Source: Enchytraeus crypticus (taxonomy: Eukaryota; Annelida; Clitellata; Enchytraeida; Enchytraeidae). Taken from it: a stretch of 64,000 nucleotides of DNA. The stretch covers positions 877,501 through 941,500 of the forward strand of contig CAJHZI010000449.1 of the NCBI GenBank assembly GCA_905160935.1, read 5' to 3'. Both the position numbers and the translations under genes were made by a program. Under the pieces are notes generated by a model. It was given only the letters and a program-made list of their open reading frames with translations, ran no database searches and was not told the origin of the DNA. This document shows, piece by piece, positions 55,701 to 64,000 of this stretch; the stretch's first letter is position 1, and the number at the start of each line of letters is the position of its first letter.

Positions 55701-56306
55701 TTTGTATCCATTTTAATAATTAGATAATATTTATTATTTCTTCGTCGTGACCGTAACTTGCTGGTAGCACAATCTTTGTGATGGTAGCTCGAGTGTGTCG
55801 AGTCGTCTTGAAGAGAAGCCTTAATTGTGCTTCTGAAGCTTAACGTTAAACACACTACAATCTGCCTCTCACCATTCTGTGCTTAGTGATAAATTGTCGT
55901 GCTCATTGTGATATGGAAGCTGTAATTAGCTTGAACTAGGCTTTGTGACGATAGCTCGAGTGTGTACAATCCACTGAAGATTCTCAACCTTCCAACCTTC
56001 TCAGCTACCATATATGGACACCCTATACATACTTTGTATGTGTTCATACATTTTCATTATCATCCCTTAAATATCCTTTTATCTAGTGTCGGGATAGAAA
56101 GTTTTACATTAATTTTAGAAGATTCTGGAGCCTAGGCGCTCATCAACCGAAGTTCCTTTCTGGCGTCGGTTGAATTTTACTGCATTGTCGCCATATTCAG
56201 TTCACGGTTGTTCCATTCTTCAGCTACATTGGTACAACACGGATAACCTCGTATTTATTCATTAAAAATAATAAATATTGATCAATGGTTATAGTACAGT
56301 TCATAC

Positions 56307-56342
<36 letters not shown>

Positions 56343-59300
56343 TTTAATTCATTTCAATTCATCTGTACAACATACATGTAAAGATAAGATACTAGCAAAC
56401 TAAATCGTACAAAAATCAAACGAAAGCAAACAACCGAGCAAACATTGATAAGCATGCACAACAACGGAAAAGCAATGGTAACATATTACATATTACAATA
56501 TATCTATCTAGTGAAAGCGTCTGCAGGTCATCGCATTGACATGAGCAAAGAAAAGCTCTGTGTATCATAACGTCGGAGGGAACTACTTTGATATTTTAAA
56601 CTACTCTAGGGATTTCCCAGAGTAGTTTAAAATATCTCTCACATTCTGCCTAGTGGCAGATATTCCTACTCACAGTCTGTCGTCTTGCTCGATAGGCAGC
56701 ACGAAGTCATCGATCAATAAGTCCCTCACAAAAGGTCATATCCACACCTTGATGTAGCCTGTTGATTAGAAAAATATCATTGGTCTAGATGTAGATGTCG
56801 TCTTTCAATGCATACGTCTTTATTTGTATGTTGAAAGTTGTTTATCTTCCTAGCTCAACATCCGCATTATTTAAACTTATCAACGGCCGCTATGACATGT
56901 TAATATTTAAATTTATATAAACGAGCAATAGAAATTAGCCATAACACAAGTTTGACGTCTGTTTTTGATATCATGAAGGATACTGTCAAAGCAGGTGCGA
57001 CTGAAATTCTACCTGATGACGTTCTGTTTTTCGGGCAAGCGTGTTATCCATTAATCTATAATACGGTGCACATTGATAAATATTACTATTTGATCTTGCT
57101 ATGTAAATGGTAAATATAGATTTTATTTTCATAGAAAAACTTATTAGATGTTATTTACTGGTATGATTAATACGAAATGCACAATAGTTCATAAAATATT
57201 CTCTAATTATTTTTCTACGTTCAGGTTATGTACATGTATTATTTCCTGGGATACATAATACGCATGGACGAATCCCTACTGGCAAATCCAAATCGTAGAA
57301 AACTGAGGGAGCAGAACACATTCCTCTTAGCTTTAGACGGGGACGTTGACTTTGAACCTGTAGCCCTTCAACTTGTGGTGGACCTGATGAAGCGTGATCC
57401 AAAAGTCGGAGCAGCTTGTGGTAGAATTCACCCAACAGGATCCGGTTAGAACTTATTATTTATATATATATATATATCATTTATATAATATATATTTTTG
57501 GAATTTAAATTTCTATTGAATGCTCTTATATTGCTATTATATTGCTAGTATTCTTTAAAAGAATCAAAATATAATTGTAAAGAAATCTTGCTCCAAACGA
57601 AATGGCATATATTAATTCCTGGTTTTACCATTATGTTAGAGTCATAGAATGCTTACTTGTATTATTTATTGAGTCATTTGTTGACTCTATTTGTTGATGC
57701 CCAATTAGTAAAGTAATGATCAACGACGCTGTTTTGAGATACTATAAACGTGAAATATTTTAAGTTTTATGCGCATGCATCACAACGCATTCTAAAGCTA
57801 TCAAATTCCTGACGGATATGACTTCAAAATGACACTTAGACATTCTTTTCATTAGGCTATACCAGTGGACAGCAAAAATGTATTATCATTTCTCAACAGC
57901 AACCTGTTTACTGCTGTAATACCACCAGATACATAGAGACAGATCAACTTGAGATGCTACTATCAATATTATTTCATTTATCATACGCATATCACAATTG
58001 GCATACACAATAAGCAGTTAGAGCGCATGAACGGAAATGAAGGCCCACAAGTGGCACTTACATATTCCGAATCTACAAAATACAAACATTTACATTAAAT
58101 ATTAATTGTGTTTACATTAAATATTAATTGTGTTAAATAAAATCATTAGTATAGGCCATAATTATGTGCCAAGATAAATCTACTATCTAAACATTATCTA
58201 ACCGGAGATCTTGTTTTGCAGGACCGATGGTTTGGTATCAGATGTTTGAGTACGCTCTGGGACACTGGATGCAGAAGGCTACGGAGCACGTGATAGGCTG
58301 CGTCCTGTGCAGTCCGGGATGCTTCTCTCTCTTCCGTGGAGCTGCTCTTCTGGATGACAACGTGATGGCTAAGTACACAACGACCTCGAAAGAGCCCATG
58401 CACTTCATTCAGTATGACCAGGGTAAGCGTAATGATCAGGGTAAGCGTAATGACCAGGGTAAGCGTAATGATCAGGGTAAGCGTAATGATCAGGGTAAGC
58501 GTAATGATCAGGGTAAGCGTAATGATCAGGGTAAGCGTAATGATCAGGGTAAGCGTAATGATCAGGGTAAGCGTAATAATCAAGTTAAACGATCATGATC
58601 AGGATAAGCGAAATGAGCATGATTCTCTAAAAAAAACTTCATAGAAATTCTTCCTAATTATACGTTTAGAGGAGAAGAAGGAAAAGCACACTTTAGAAAT
58701 TACATTTAATTTAATCTAATTAAGCTAAAATTAATCAAAACCTATAACTTTTCTATTATATATATATTTTACACAGCTAATATTTTGGCACTAGGATTAT
58801 ACAATATTTACCTATGAGCAAGAGAGCATATATTATGTTTAAAATATTATCTTGTGCTGCAAGTAAAACAGCTGGTAAAACTAATTTTACTTTAAAGTCA
58901 GTTTCCTCACTCGAAAGCGATGTCAGTGACGGGCGAGCCCAGGATTTGAATCCCGCAAATACTGATCTGCAGTCGCCACTGGCTCCAGAGAGTGGCGATG
59001 TCGGTAAAATCATAAAATCAATATAAGTCTTCCTACATTGTATATATGTAAGTCTTCTAGTGTCTGAAAAGGCTTAGAATCTTCGTTAAATATTGATGCA
59101 GAATTATATAATTGATTAGTTAATTCATCTATTAATTGATTGATTGATTGAATGATTGATTGATCGATCGATCGATTGATTAATTGTTTGATTGATTGAT
59201 TGGCTACCACTAGGGGGGGGGATCGTTGGCTCTGCACTCTGTTGCTACAGAGAGGCTATCGAGTGGAGTACTGCAAAGAATATCATTGATTGATTGATTG

Positions 59301-62300
59301 ATTGATGATTGATTGATTGATTGATTGATGATTGATTGATTGATTGATTGATGGATTGATTGATTGATTGGCTACCACAAGGGGAGGATCGTTGGCTCTG
59401 CACTCTGTTGCTACAGAGAGGTTATCGAGTGGAGTACTGCAAAGAATATCATTGATTGATTGATTGATTGATGATTGATTGATTGATTGATGATTGATTG
59501 ATTGATTGATTGATGGATTGATTGATTGATTGGCTACCACAAGGGGAGGATCGTTGGCTCTGCACTCTGTTGCTACAGAGAGGTTATCGAGTGGAGTACT
59601 GCAAAGAATATTATTGATTGATTGATTGACTGATTTATTTATTTATTTATTTATTGATGATTGATTGATTTATTGATTGATCGATCGATTGATTGATTGT
59701 TTGATTGATTTATTGGCTACCACTAGGGGAGGATCGTTGGCTCTGCACTTTACTGCTACAGAGAGATTATCGAGTGGAGTACTGCAAAGAATATTATTGA
59801 TTGATTGATTTATTTATTTATTGATTGATTGATGATCGATTGATTGATTGTTTGATTGATTGATTGGCTACCACTAGGGGATGATCGTTGGCTCTGCACT
59901 CTGTTGCTACAGAGAGGCTATCGAGTGGAGTACTGCAAAGAATATTATTGATTGATTGATTGATTGATTGATGATTGATTGATTGATTGATAATTGATTG
60001 ATTGATTGATTGATTGATAATTGATTGATTGATTGATTGATCGATCGATCGATTGATTGATTGTTTGATTGATTGATTGGCTACCACTAGGTGAGGATCG
60101 TTGGCTCTGCACTCTACTGCTACAGAGAGGCTATCGGGTGGAGTACTGCGCCGCCTCTGATTCCTTCACAAACGCTCCAGAAAAGTTCGAAGAGTTCTTC
60201 AATCAAAGAAGACGCTGGATGCCTTCCACGATGGCCAACGTCTACGATCTTCTAAAATCCTGGAGACAGACGACCAAAATCAACGAGAACTTGTCCACCC
60301 TGTACATTGTCTACCAGGCCTTTCTCCTCGCATCTTCTGTTGTGGGCCCCGGGTCCATCTTCATGATGATGGTAGGGGCCATGAACATTGCCCTGGACGA
60401 AAGCCTGAACTTCCTTTGGTCGACCATTCTGAACCTGGTTCCACTGTTGATATTTATCATTCTTTGCTACGTGTGTGAGACAAGTGTGCAGGTTAGATGT
60501 TACTAATTTAGCCTACAGTAAGGTATATAAAAAGGATAATTGTTAAAAATATTATTCAAATAATGATTAATGTCAAGTTTCCCTATGTAGCCAGGGTTTA
60601 AATTTTGTGGGCGCCAGTGAGGTCTGTACCTTGGGATTCTCGAAAATATGGCCCTAAGCTTGCAATAGTTGGAACCCTTAAAGAGACCCCTTAGAGCCCA
60701 AAATTAGGCCTTAAATGGTCCGCAATGTACCTTGTTGGAGCCCATGGCATCAAATTGTTGCCTTGTCGATTTGCCGAATATAAAACATCAAAGCAAAGTT
60801 ACAGAACTCTCAACTAAGCTACTGGATAGATATTAATTCTATTTGTTTCAATGGGCTTAGAAGGCAATTTTATGTTCTGTGTTCTGCACATCTAGAACGC
60901 AAAGAACTAGTAATGAGAAGATAATTTAGGAAAAGCTGTTGATATTACTGTTATGAGTCCGTTTGAATTACTGGAGGCCCAGTAAATATCTGAGGCCTGG
61001 TAACAATACCAGAGATCCTGAGATGTATAGGAGCTAGCTGAAGCTATGAGCCCCCGGGTCTGAGAAAAGCAGGTTTAACGAATAAGTGCAATTAATCTAA
61101 TTTTAAATTTTCCTTATCGTCGCTTCTAATAGTAGGTTCAATGCTGTTATTTTACATAGGCAATTAAAGTTATACAATTTATCTATCATGATTATTTACT
61201 CATAGGCACTTGTTCATTAATATTCTGTAAGTGTAAGATACGTCAACTATCTTATATAGCAGAAGAAAAGCTCTTTCTAACATTCTTAGCTTTTATTCTT
61301 GCGACAAAACTTTGAAATTATAACATGAGTTTCAAATAATATCAGTGAAAACTATTGATCTACTCTCACTGTCACGCCAATAACTTACACTTACAATTTT
61401 TGTGGTTCAAGACTCATATTCCTGAGATATACTATTACTGGCCCATTAAAACCTTCTCCATCTTTTCATTTTAATTAAAAATAAAACTATCAAATGATAC
61501 TAAAATCATCGTAATTTCTCAAAATTCATATAACCTTAAGTACTTCCATCCTGAGATGACATTGTTTCATTGAATATGCTTTGTTTGAACCGAGACTGTA
61601 ATTTAATGCCTAGGCCTGCTCTAACTAGCACCACATGAGATGGTATTTCACAGAGGTGTGTGGGACTCCGATCTGAAGTAGTTGTGAGGCTCTCTGCGAT
61701 TAATCCTTACTGATGAAATATCGAAGTCAAGGCACAGATTTTTATATAGCGTCTCACAATTTAATAGTCAATAAAAACAGCACTACAATTTAATATGTAC
61801 GAATACTAAAAATTAAAACTAAATATAAGATTTAAACACACAGTTCCTGAAATAAAAATACTCCGGCTTCGACTCCGGTTTCGGCCCTTGGCCTACCCCG
61901 TGTGGACTTGCCCGTACGGCCGCCACAACTTCAATAATCCCCTCTTACACGAATCTGCCAGTATTCTACCACAGGTGACGCTTGGTCATTTGGTAACTGA
62001 CCAATCAGATTCAATTACTCTGCACCTCTGACCACTGCCTGACCAATAGCACAAATGCTTGATTGCGACATAAATTATATCATAATAATTAATAATAGAT
62101 TAATTATATATGTATAATTTCAAGTTCTCAACAGCTATCTCTAAATAGTTTATTTCAACAAAATACTATTAACAAATCATACAACGATCAATTTCAGATT
62201 TCCCTATGTAGACAGGGTTTAAATTCTGTGGAGCCCTTTGGGTCTATACATACCTTGGGATTCTCGAAAATAGGCCCCTATTAATAATAATTGAATTGTT

Positions 62301-64000
62301 GCTATTCCAGGTGAATTTTGCCTTTTTCCTAACGGGCCTCTACATTCTTGTTCAAATGCTTGTACTCATCGGCCTCATCGTACAGATGGTGGACCACGGA
62401 ATATGCTTTCCGACCACCATATTCTTTCTATTTGTCGCCGGGACCTTTCTCTTCTGCGGAGTCGTTCATCCACAGGAAATACTTTGCGTATTCCACGGAT
62501 TCACCTACTACCTTGCCATTCCAACCATGTACATGCTGCTCATGATCTACGCCATGTGCAATCTGAACAACGTGTCCTGGGGAACACGCGAGGTAAAGAA
62601 AACTCAATCCGAGAAAGAACTGGAAGAGGCCAAGAAGGCCCAAGACGAGGCGGCTCTACGAAAAGCCGAGAGTGAGAAGACGGGGCTAATGAACTCTTTG
62701 TTCAAGAGCACATCGAAAGATAAAGACGGATGGACGATAGGTTGCGGGGATATCTGCAGTTACACTTGTTGTCCCAGACAGAGCTCGCCGAGAGAGAGAG
62801 CCCTGGAGTTGGAGGTCATCAAAGCGGACAATGCGAAGATGTTGGAAAAAATTATTGAGAATGTAACTAAACTAGGTGCTAAAGTAGACGACCTTAATGA
62901 TCGAATATTAGTTCGTACTGACGCAGCTATACTGGACGGAGGGGTCGGAGCGATAATGTCTGATAAAGATGGTCTGTACGTTGCTACTCAATATGTCCCT
63001 TCGCCTAGCAGCTGGAACAAAAGTGAAAAAGATACTGGTAGAGAAGAGATTAGTGAAGAGGATGATGGTAAGTGTAGAATTAATGCATACTTTAGAATGG
63101 GCATTGTTTGTAAGTCTTTCAGTTGAAAAGCTGTTCCATTTTGCCTGAATTTTACCGTTTGTAGCACTAAACTCAGACAAACAAGGGGAGAGTGTTTCGA
63201 CGTTTTATTCGTGTGTCACTTATATGTCATACCGCAGAAGTTTAATAGTTTCTTAGCTTTTTGTTTCCATTTCCGTAGTTTTCGTTATTCCCTCCTTCCT
63301 CTTCACGCTATTAGCAATCGTTTTTATATAATAGCGCGCTGATTGCGGCGGGCTAGATTTAAGAGTAACCTTCTAACATCCTAGGGTTTTATTCATTCAA
63401 AGCTGTCAGCACTCGGTTTTTAAGGCCCATTCAAGTACTAACTAGGCCCGACGTTGCTTAACTTCGATTATTGATGCACATGCGAAACTAAATGCGCTAA
63501 ACCCATCCCCGAATAAAAATCAGACTTTAAAAAATAGCATTCTCCTGTTTTATTTATTTGAACTGATGTTAAACTGAACATGTATTGTTGTGTCTTTTTT
63601 CGCCGTTTTAGGCCACTTCTTGGTATATTTTTTTGTTTAATCCTATAACACATTTTCCTTTTGCTGCTCTTGCCTTAATCTCGATCTGACATTTACCTTT
63701 GGAATACATGCGAATAACTCTCTGCAGCTTTGCAATCTATAACTCTCGTTTATTTTATAATTATTAATTAATTTATTTAATTTATTAAATAAATTAAAAG
63801 CAGTGGATTCAGGGCAATGTAACCGCCTTCAGCCGACATAGATTTAGATAATGATAGTTTTTTAATAAATTAAATTTATTATTTAATTTATTTATTTTAT
63901 TAAATTTTAATCTATAGAAGAAGCTACTCGGCTTCCAGTGCATAGAGAAGAAGGAGACCACCCAGGAGACGAGGTAGCCACACGCCTGGAACAGCCTGCC
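42053..64000 (+). CDS. chitin synthase, partial at 3' end, 14 exons in window
   Basis: Family 2 glycosyltransferase that polymerises N-acetylglucosamine from UDP-GlcNAc into chitin at the plasma membrane. Exons: 42053-42480, 45437-46789, 47325-47762, 49177-49297, 50217-50322, 51199-51232, 52431-52510, 54277-54379, 55254-55407, 57225-57444, 58222-58422, 60091-60491, 62311-63067, 63918-64000+. Junctions are phase-consistent over 1,493 codons. Signature motifs in order: [34 protein letters not shown], the [25 protein letters not shown] block, GEDRW, QRRRW and SWGTRE, followed by a coiled coil. No residue of the catalytic set is missing. No myosin motor exons are visible upstream, unlike the myosin-headed molluscan enzymes. 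The frame continues past base 64000, so the C-terminal TM cluster is outside the window. Confidence 0.97.
42563..42690 (+). mobile_element. family D interspersed repeat
   Basis: ccaagctatgggctatgtat, ttttgtgaagggttaactcg; in chitin synthase intron 1, just after exon 1. Confidence 0.5.
42992..43257 (+). mobile_element. family E tRNA-derived SINE
   Basis: A-box-like tagcgcaatggttagaggtg and B-box-like ttggttcgaatcccagc, then a ~130-bp body and an ATT tail. Copies at 15634-15872 (+), 15928-16080 (-) and 38680-38934 (-). The insert between boxes is longer than in a functional tRNA gene, so this is a SINE head. Confidence 0.75.
43999..44370 (+). repeat. long interrupted TA repeat
   Basis: About 370 bp of TA-rich sequence in chitin synthase intron 1; the fold-back element at 44371 is inserted at its end and TA sequence resumes at 45152. 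Confidence 0.9.
44371..45153. mobile_element. fold-back / TIR element inserted in a TA repeat
   Basis: Begins acagactggggcaaaaa and ends with its complement (tttttgccccagtctgt), flanked on both sides by TA dinucleotides. The inverted arms are about 230 bp (44371-44600 and 44930-45153) at roughly 75-80% identity. A second unit related to the left arm (about 44580-44770) sits inside as a direct repeat. No transposase is encoded. Resembles a non-autonomous DNA transposon with TA target preference; superfamily not assigned. Confidence 0.7.
45437..46789 (+). CDS. chitin synthase exon 2: N-terminal membrane domain
   Basis: Residues 143-593. It begins [19 protein letters not shown], typical of animal chitin synthases just before TM1, then a hydrophobic helix, then an extracellular loop, then several more helices ([34 protein letters not shown] and others). 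The loop contains a Thr/Ser-rich stretch ([15 protein letters not shown]) and a coding 10-bp repeat (45796-45871). I place the donor at gttagt 46790 (phase 2) because it joins in frame to the next acceptor. The open frame to 46832 beyond it would be read-through. Confidence 0.85.
47091..47168 (-). mobile_element. family C repeat fragment
   Basis: gtcgtctcttacgacaatgc ... ggtcccgggcacaaaat; diverged. Confidence 0.4.
47325..47762 (+). CDS. chitin synthase exon 3: further N-terminal TM helices
   Basis: Encodes [52 protein letters not shown] and [20 protein letters not shown], ending [12 protein letters not shown]. This matches the region ahead of the catalytic domain, with several hydrophobic helices. 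Acceptor tcag at 47321-47324, donor gtacgt at 47763. A ~430-bp minisatellite with TGACGTCA motifs follows the donor. Confidence 0.93.
47775..48205 (+). repeat. ~35-bp minisatellite with TGACGTCA motifs
   Basis: About twelve units of catctctgacgttatctac type in chitin synthase intron 3. Perfect TGACGTCA occurs in at least three units (about 47976, 48136 and 48170). Confidence 0.85.
48324..48446 (+). mobile_element. family A SINE, diverged subfamily
   Basis: Shares the ggaaactgacgttaaa tail and tRNA-like head but differs in the middle (gttggcaagttgttcgacag), resembling 50958-51090. Confidence 0.6.
48850..49200 (+). repeat. 31-bp array spanning the acceptor of chitin synthase exon 4
   Basis: Eleven units of the form TTAAACAG followed by gctgcccctgt; the last unit is the real acceptor and exon start. 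Confidence 0.92.
49177..52510 (+). CDS. chitin synthase exons 4-7: start of catalytic domain
   Basis: Exons 49177-49297 ([20 protein letters not shown]), 50217-50322 ([17 protein letters not shown]), 51199-51232 ([11 protein letters not shown], 34 nt) and 52431-52510 ([15 protein letters not shown]). CATMWHE is a conserved early motif of animal chitin synthases. The tiny exon 6 is supported by perfect phase continuity (1 in, 2 out) and by its E-M--LLKSIFRLD sequence. The acceptor of exon 4 is the last of eleven similar copies. Confidence 0.9.
49888..49985 (+). mobile_element. family C repeat, 5' part
   Basis: ccccgtgttgtgttcgggtt, ccaaccggtgactacacg and aaggcgactaaagcaac. Confidence 0.6.
50958..51090 (+). 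mobile_element. family A SINE, diverged subfamily
   Basis: ggctgagccggtggcatgtt head and gtttaaatccagtgct B-box region; same subfamily as 48324-48446. Confidence 0.65.
51870..51990 (-). mobile_element. LINE 3'-tail fragment
   Basis: Inverted copy: aataataccaacaattacag through ggtccaaaaacggtgcaatt. Confidence 0.7.
52090..52145 (+). mobile_element. short LINE 3'-tail fragment
   Basis: ttgaatgttgtcatttatga ... gcactttaattgctgttat; last ~55 bp only. Confidence 0.5.
52174..52405 (+). mobile_element. family C interspersed repeat
   Basis: Nearly complete copy with a GAT-rich tail, ending about 25 bp before chitin synthase exon 7. Confidence 0.72.
53100..53395 (+). repeat. ~22-bp minisatellite split by a SINE-like insertion
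   Basis: Units of the aatgtgttatatcacac type at 53100-53193 and again at 53328-53395, separated by the family C fragment. Confidence 0.75.
53194..53327 (-). mobile_element. family C repeat, 3' part
   Basis: Inverted copy lying within a GTGTTATATCACA-type minisatellite; see findings. Confidence 0.6.
53885..54006 (+). mobile_element. family A SINE
   Basis: ggctggagataatggcaatg through gaggaaactgacgttaac; in chitin synthase intron 7. Confidence 0.75.
54277..55407 (+). CDS. chitin synthase exons 8-9: catalytic domain
   Basis: Exon 8 (54277-54379: [13 protein letters not shown] ... [13 protein letters not shown]) and exon 9 (55254-55407: [33 protein letters not shown] and [10 protein letters not shown]). 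These are standard UDP-GlcNAc-synthase core segments. The exon 8 donor opens a 27-bp array of seven units. A complete family C repeat (55416-55701) starts 9 bp after the exon 9 donor. Confidence 0.95.
54378..54572 (+). repeat. 27-bp array spanning the donor of chitin synthase exon 8
   Basis: Seven units at exact 27-bp spacing; GTAATA at 54380, 54407, 54461, 54488, 54515 and 54542, lost in the third unit. Confidence 0.93.
55416..55701 (-). mobile_element. family C interspersed repeat, near full length
   Basis: Complete inverted copy starting with an ATC run, 9 bp after the donor of chitin synthase exon 9 and ending at ccggacacaacacggg. Confidence 0.75.
56055..56245 (-). mobile_element. family C repeat, internally deleted
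   Basis: tcatcccttaaatatcc, ctagtgtcgggatag, ggagcctaggcgctcatcaa and acacggataacc. Confidence 0.55.
57225..57444 (+). CDS. chitin synthase exon 10: DGD metal-binding motif
   Basis: Encodes [19 protein letters not shown], then [17 protein letters not shown] and [12 protein letters not shown]. The DGD (about residues 977-979) corresponds to the nucleotide-sugar/metal-binding aspartates of family 2 glycosyltransferases. Acceptor tcag 57221-57224, donor gttaga 57445. Confidence 0.95.
58222..58422 (+). CDS. chitin synthase exon 11
   Basis: Encodes [20 protein letters not shown], then [19 protein letters not shown] and HFIQYDQ, continuing directly into GEDRW of the next exon. Every segment is canonical. 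The donor at 58423 is the first of ten identical or near-identical 18-nt units, so the exact in vivo end of this exon could vary in steps of six codons. Confidence 0.95.
58417..58602 (+). repeat. 18-bp array spanning the donor of chitin synthase exon 11
   Basis: gtaagcgtaatgatcagg repeated ten times from 58423, nine nearly identical; the first GTAAGC is the true donor. Confidence 0.95.
58866..58989 (-). mobile_element. family A SINE
   Basis: Inverted copy inside chitin synthase intron 11, between the donor array and the acceptor array. Confidence 0.75.
59100..60155 (+). repeat. 150-210-bp array of partial exon 12 copies with (GATT)n
   Basis: Five truncated copies (gatcgttgg at 59221, 59387, 59549, 59732 and 59883) precede the true exon (60096). 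Each carries ggctaccac-AG, about 58 nt of exon up to gagtactgc, then aaagaatat and GATT repeats. Confidence 0.93.
60091..60491 (+). CDS. chitin synthase exon 12: EDRW and QRRRW active-site motifs
   Basis: Begins [20 protein letters not shown] and continues to [18 protein letters not shown], then two or more TM helices ([33 protein letters not shown]). EDRW (about residues 1081-1084) holds the catalytic base and QRRRW (1118-1122) the acceptor/processivity motif. Acceptor ccactag 60084-60090; donor gttaga 60492. Five truncated copies of this exon's first ~60 nt, with their acceptors, lie upstream. Confidence 0.96.
60572..62295 (+). repeat. ~85-bp direct repeats inside chitin synthase intron 12
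   Basis: tttccctatgtag-cagggtttaaatt and accttgggattctcgaaaat occur at 60578-60655 and again at 62200-62272. The sequence between them shows no coding capacity and no recognised element. Confidence 0.6.
62311..63067 (+). CDS. chitin synthase exon 13: TM cluster, WGTRE and coiled coil
   Basis: Hydrophobic helices ([20 protein letters not shown] and three more), then [19 protein letters not shown] (about 1303-1307) is the conserved animal motif. A Lys/Glu-rich heptad-like stretch ([19 protein letters not shown]) follows, then a Cys-rich patch ([11 protein letters not shown]) and a second helix ([17 protein letters not shown]). A coiled coil after WGTRE is known in one class of insect chitin synthases; its presence here suggests oligomerisation, which is inference. 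Confidence 0.94.
63262..63511 (-). mobile_element. 5S-rRNA-derived SINE
   Basis: Minus-strand head cgaagttaagcaacgtcggg, then cctagttagtacttgaatgg, closer to 5S rRNA than the 39249 copy. It shares the body with that copy (ttactcttaaatctagcccg). It lies in chitin synthase intron 13. Confidence 0.78.
63918..64000 (+). CDS. chitin synthase exon 14, truncated by the window edge
   Basis: After ctatag at 63912-63917 the frame stays open to the last base ([17 protein letters not shown] ...). Joined in phase 1 to exon 13, it leads toward the region where other animal enzymes have LPYWIED-like sequence. The exon end lies beyond the window. Confidence 0.75.

Noticed and set aside
56590-56636. microRNA precursor
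   Set aside because: The stem is only about 21 bp with a 4-nt loop, too short for a pre-miRNA.
61600-62060. GC-richer stretch that might be an LTR or promoter
   Set aside because: No terminal repeats, primer-binding site or coding remnant found; left unannotated.
63400-63511. Possible 5S rRNA gene
   Set aside because: Only the internal-promoter half matches 5S rRNA, with a deletion and a foreign body; a second similar copy exists at 39249.

Overview
The window is nuclear DNA from an invertebrate animal. Genes are split into many short exons with GT-AG introns, the DNA is AT-rich, and it is full of microsatellites, tRNA-derived and 5S-rRNA-derived SINEs and LINE fragments. Three protein-coding genes lie on the + strand, one after another. 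I built their exons by hand from domain homology and splice sites; each spliced reading frame stays open with consistent intron phases throughout. The phylum cannot be fixed from the sequence alone.

Layout. (1) 476-17560: the 3' part (21 exons, about 1,140 codons) of a Neurexin IV / contactin-associated protein (CNTNAP) gene. Its domain order is LamG-LamG-EGF-fibrinogen-like-LamG-EGF-LamG-TM-short tail; the 5' end is outside the window. (2) 17561-21490: non-coding. (3) 21491-36513: a complete 11-exon DEG/ENaC sodium-channel gene of 1,222 codons. It has an unusually long N-terminus and roughly 500 residues between the cysteine-rich ectodomain and TM2. An old CR1/L2-type LINE (about 3.6 kb, with matching target-site duplications) sits in intron 5. 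(4) 36514-42052: non-coding, repeat-rich. (5) 42053-64000 and beyond: 14 exons (1,493 codons so far) of a chitin synthase, with the full catalytic signature set; the 3' end is outside the window.

The most striking signal is a class of tandem repeats that lie exactly across exon boundaries. In all three genes the array unit contains a real 5' or 3' splice site plus up to about 60 nt of exon, so the intron holds a row of decoy splice sites. I see this at about ten boundaries. The extreme case is chitin synthase intron 11 (58423-60090). It starts with ten 18-nt donor copies that would extend the protein in frame by six-residue steps, and it ends with five partial copies of the next exon, each carrying the region of the catalytic EDRW motif. 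I recall that boundary-overlapping minisatellites called 'mirages' have been described in amphioxus, so the phenomenon may have a precedent; its density here is notable.

The three genes show no functional link beyond co-orientation: a septate/paranodal junction adhesion protein, an ion channel and a polysaccharide synthase.
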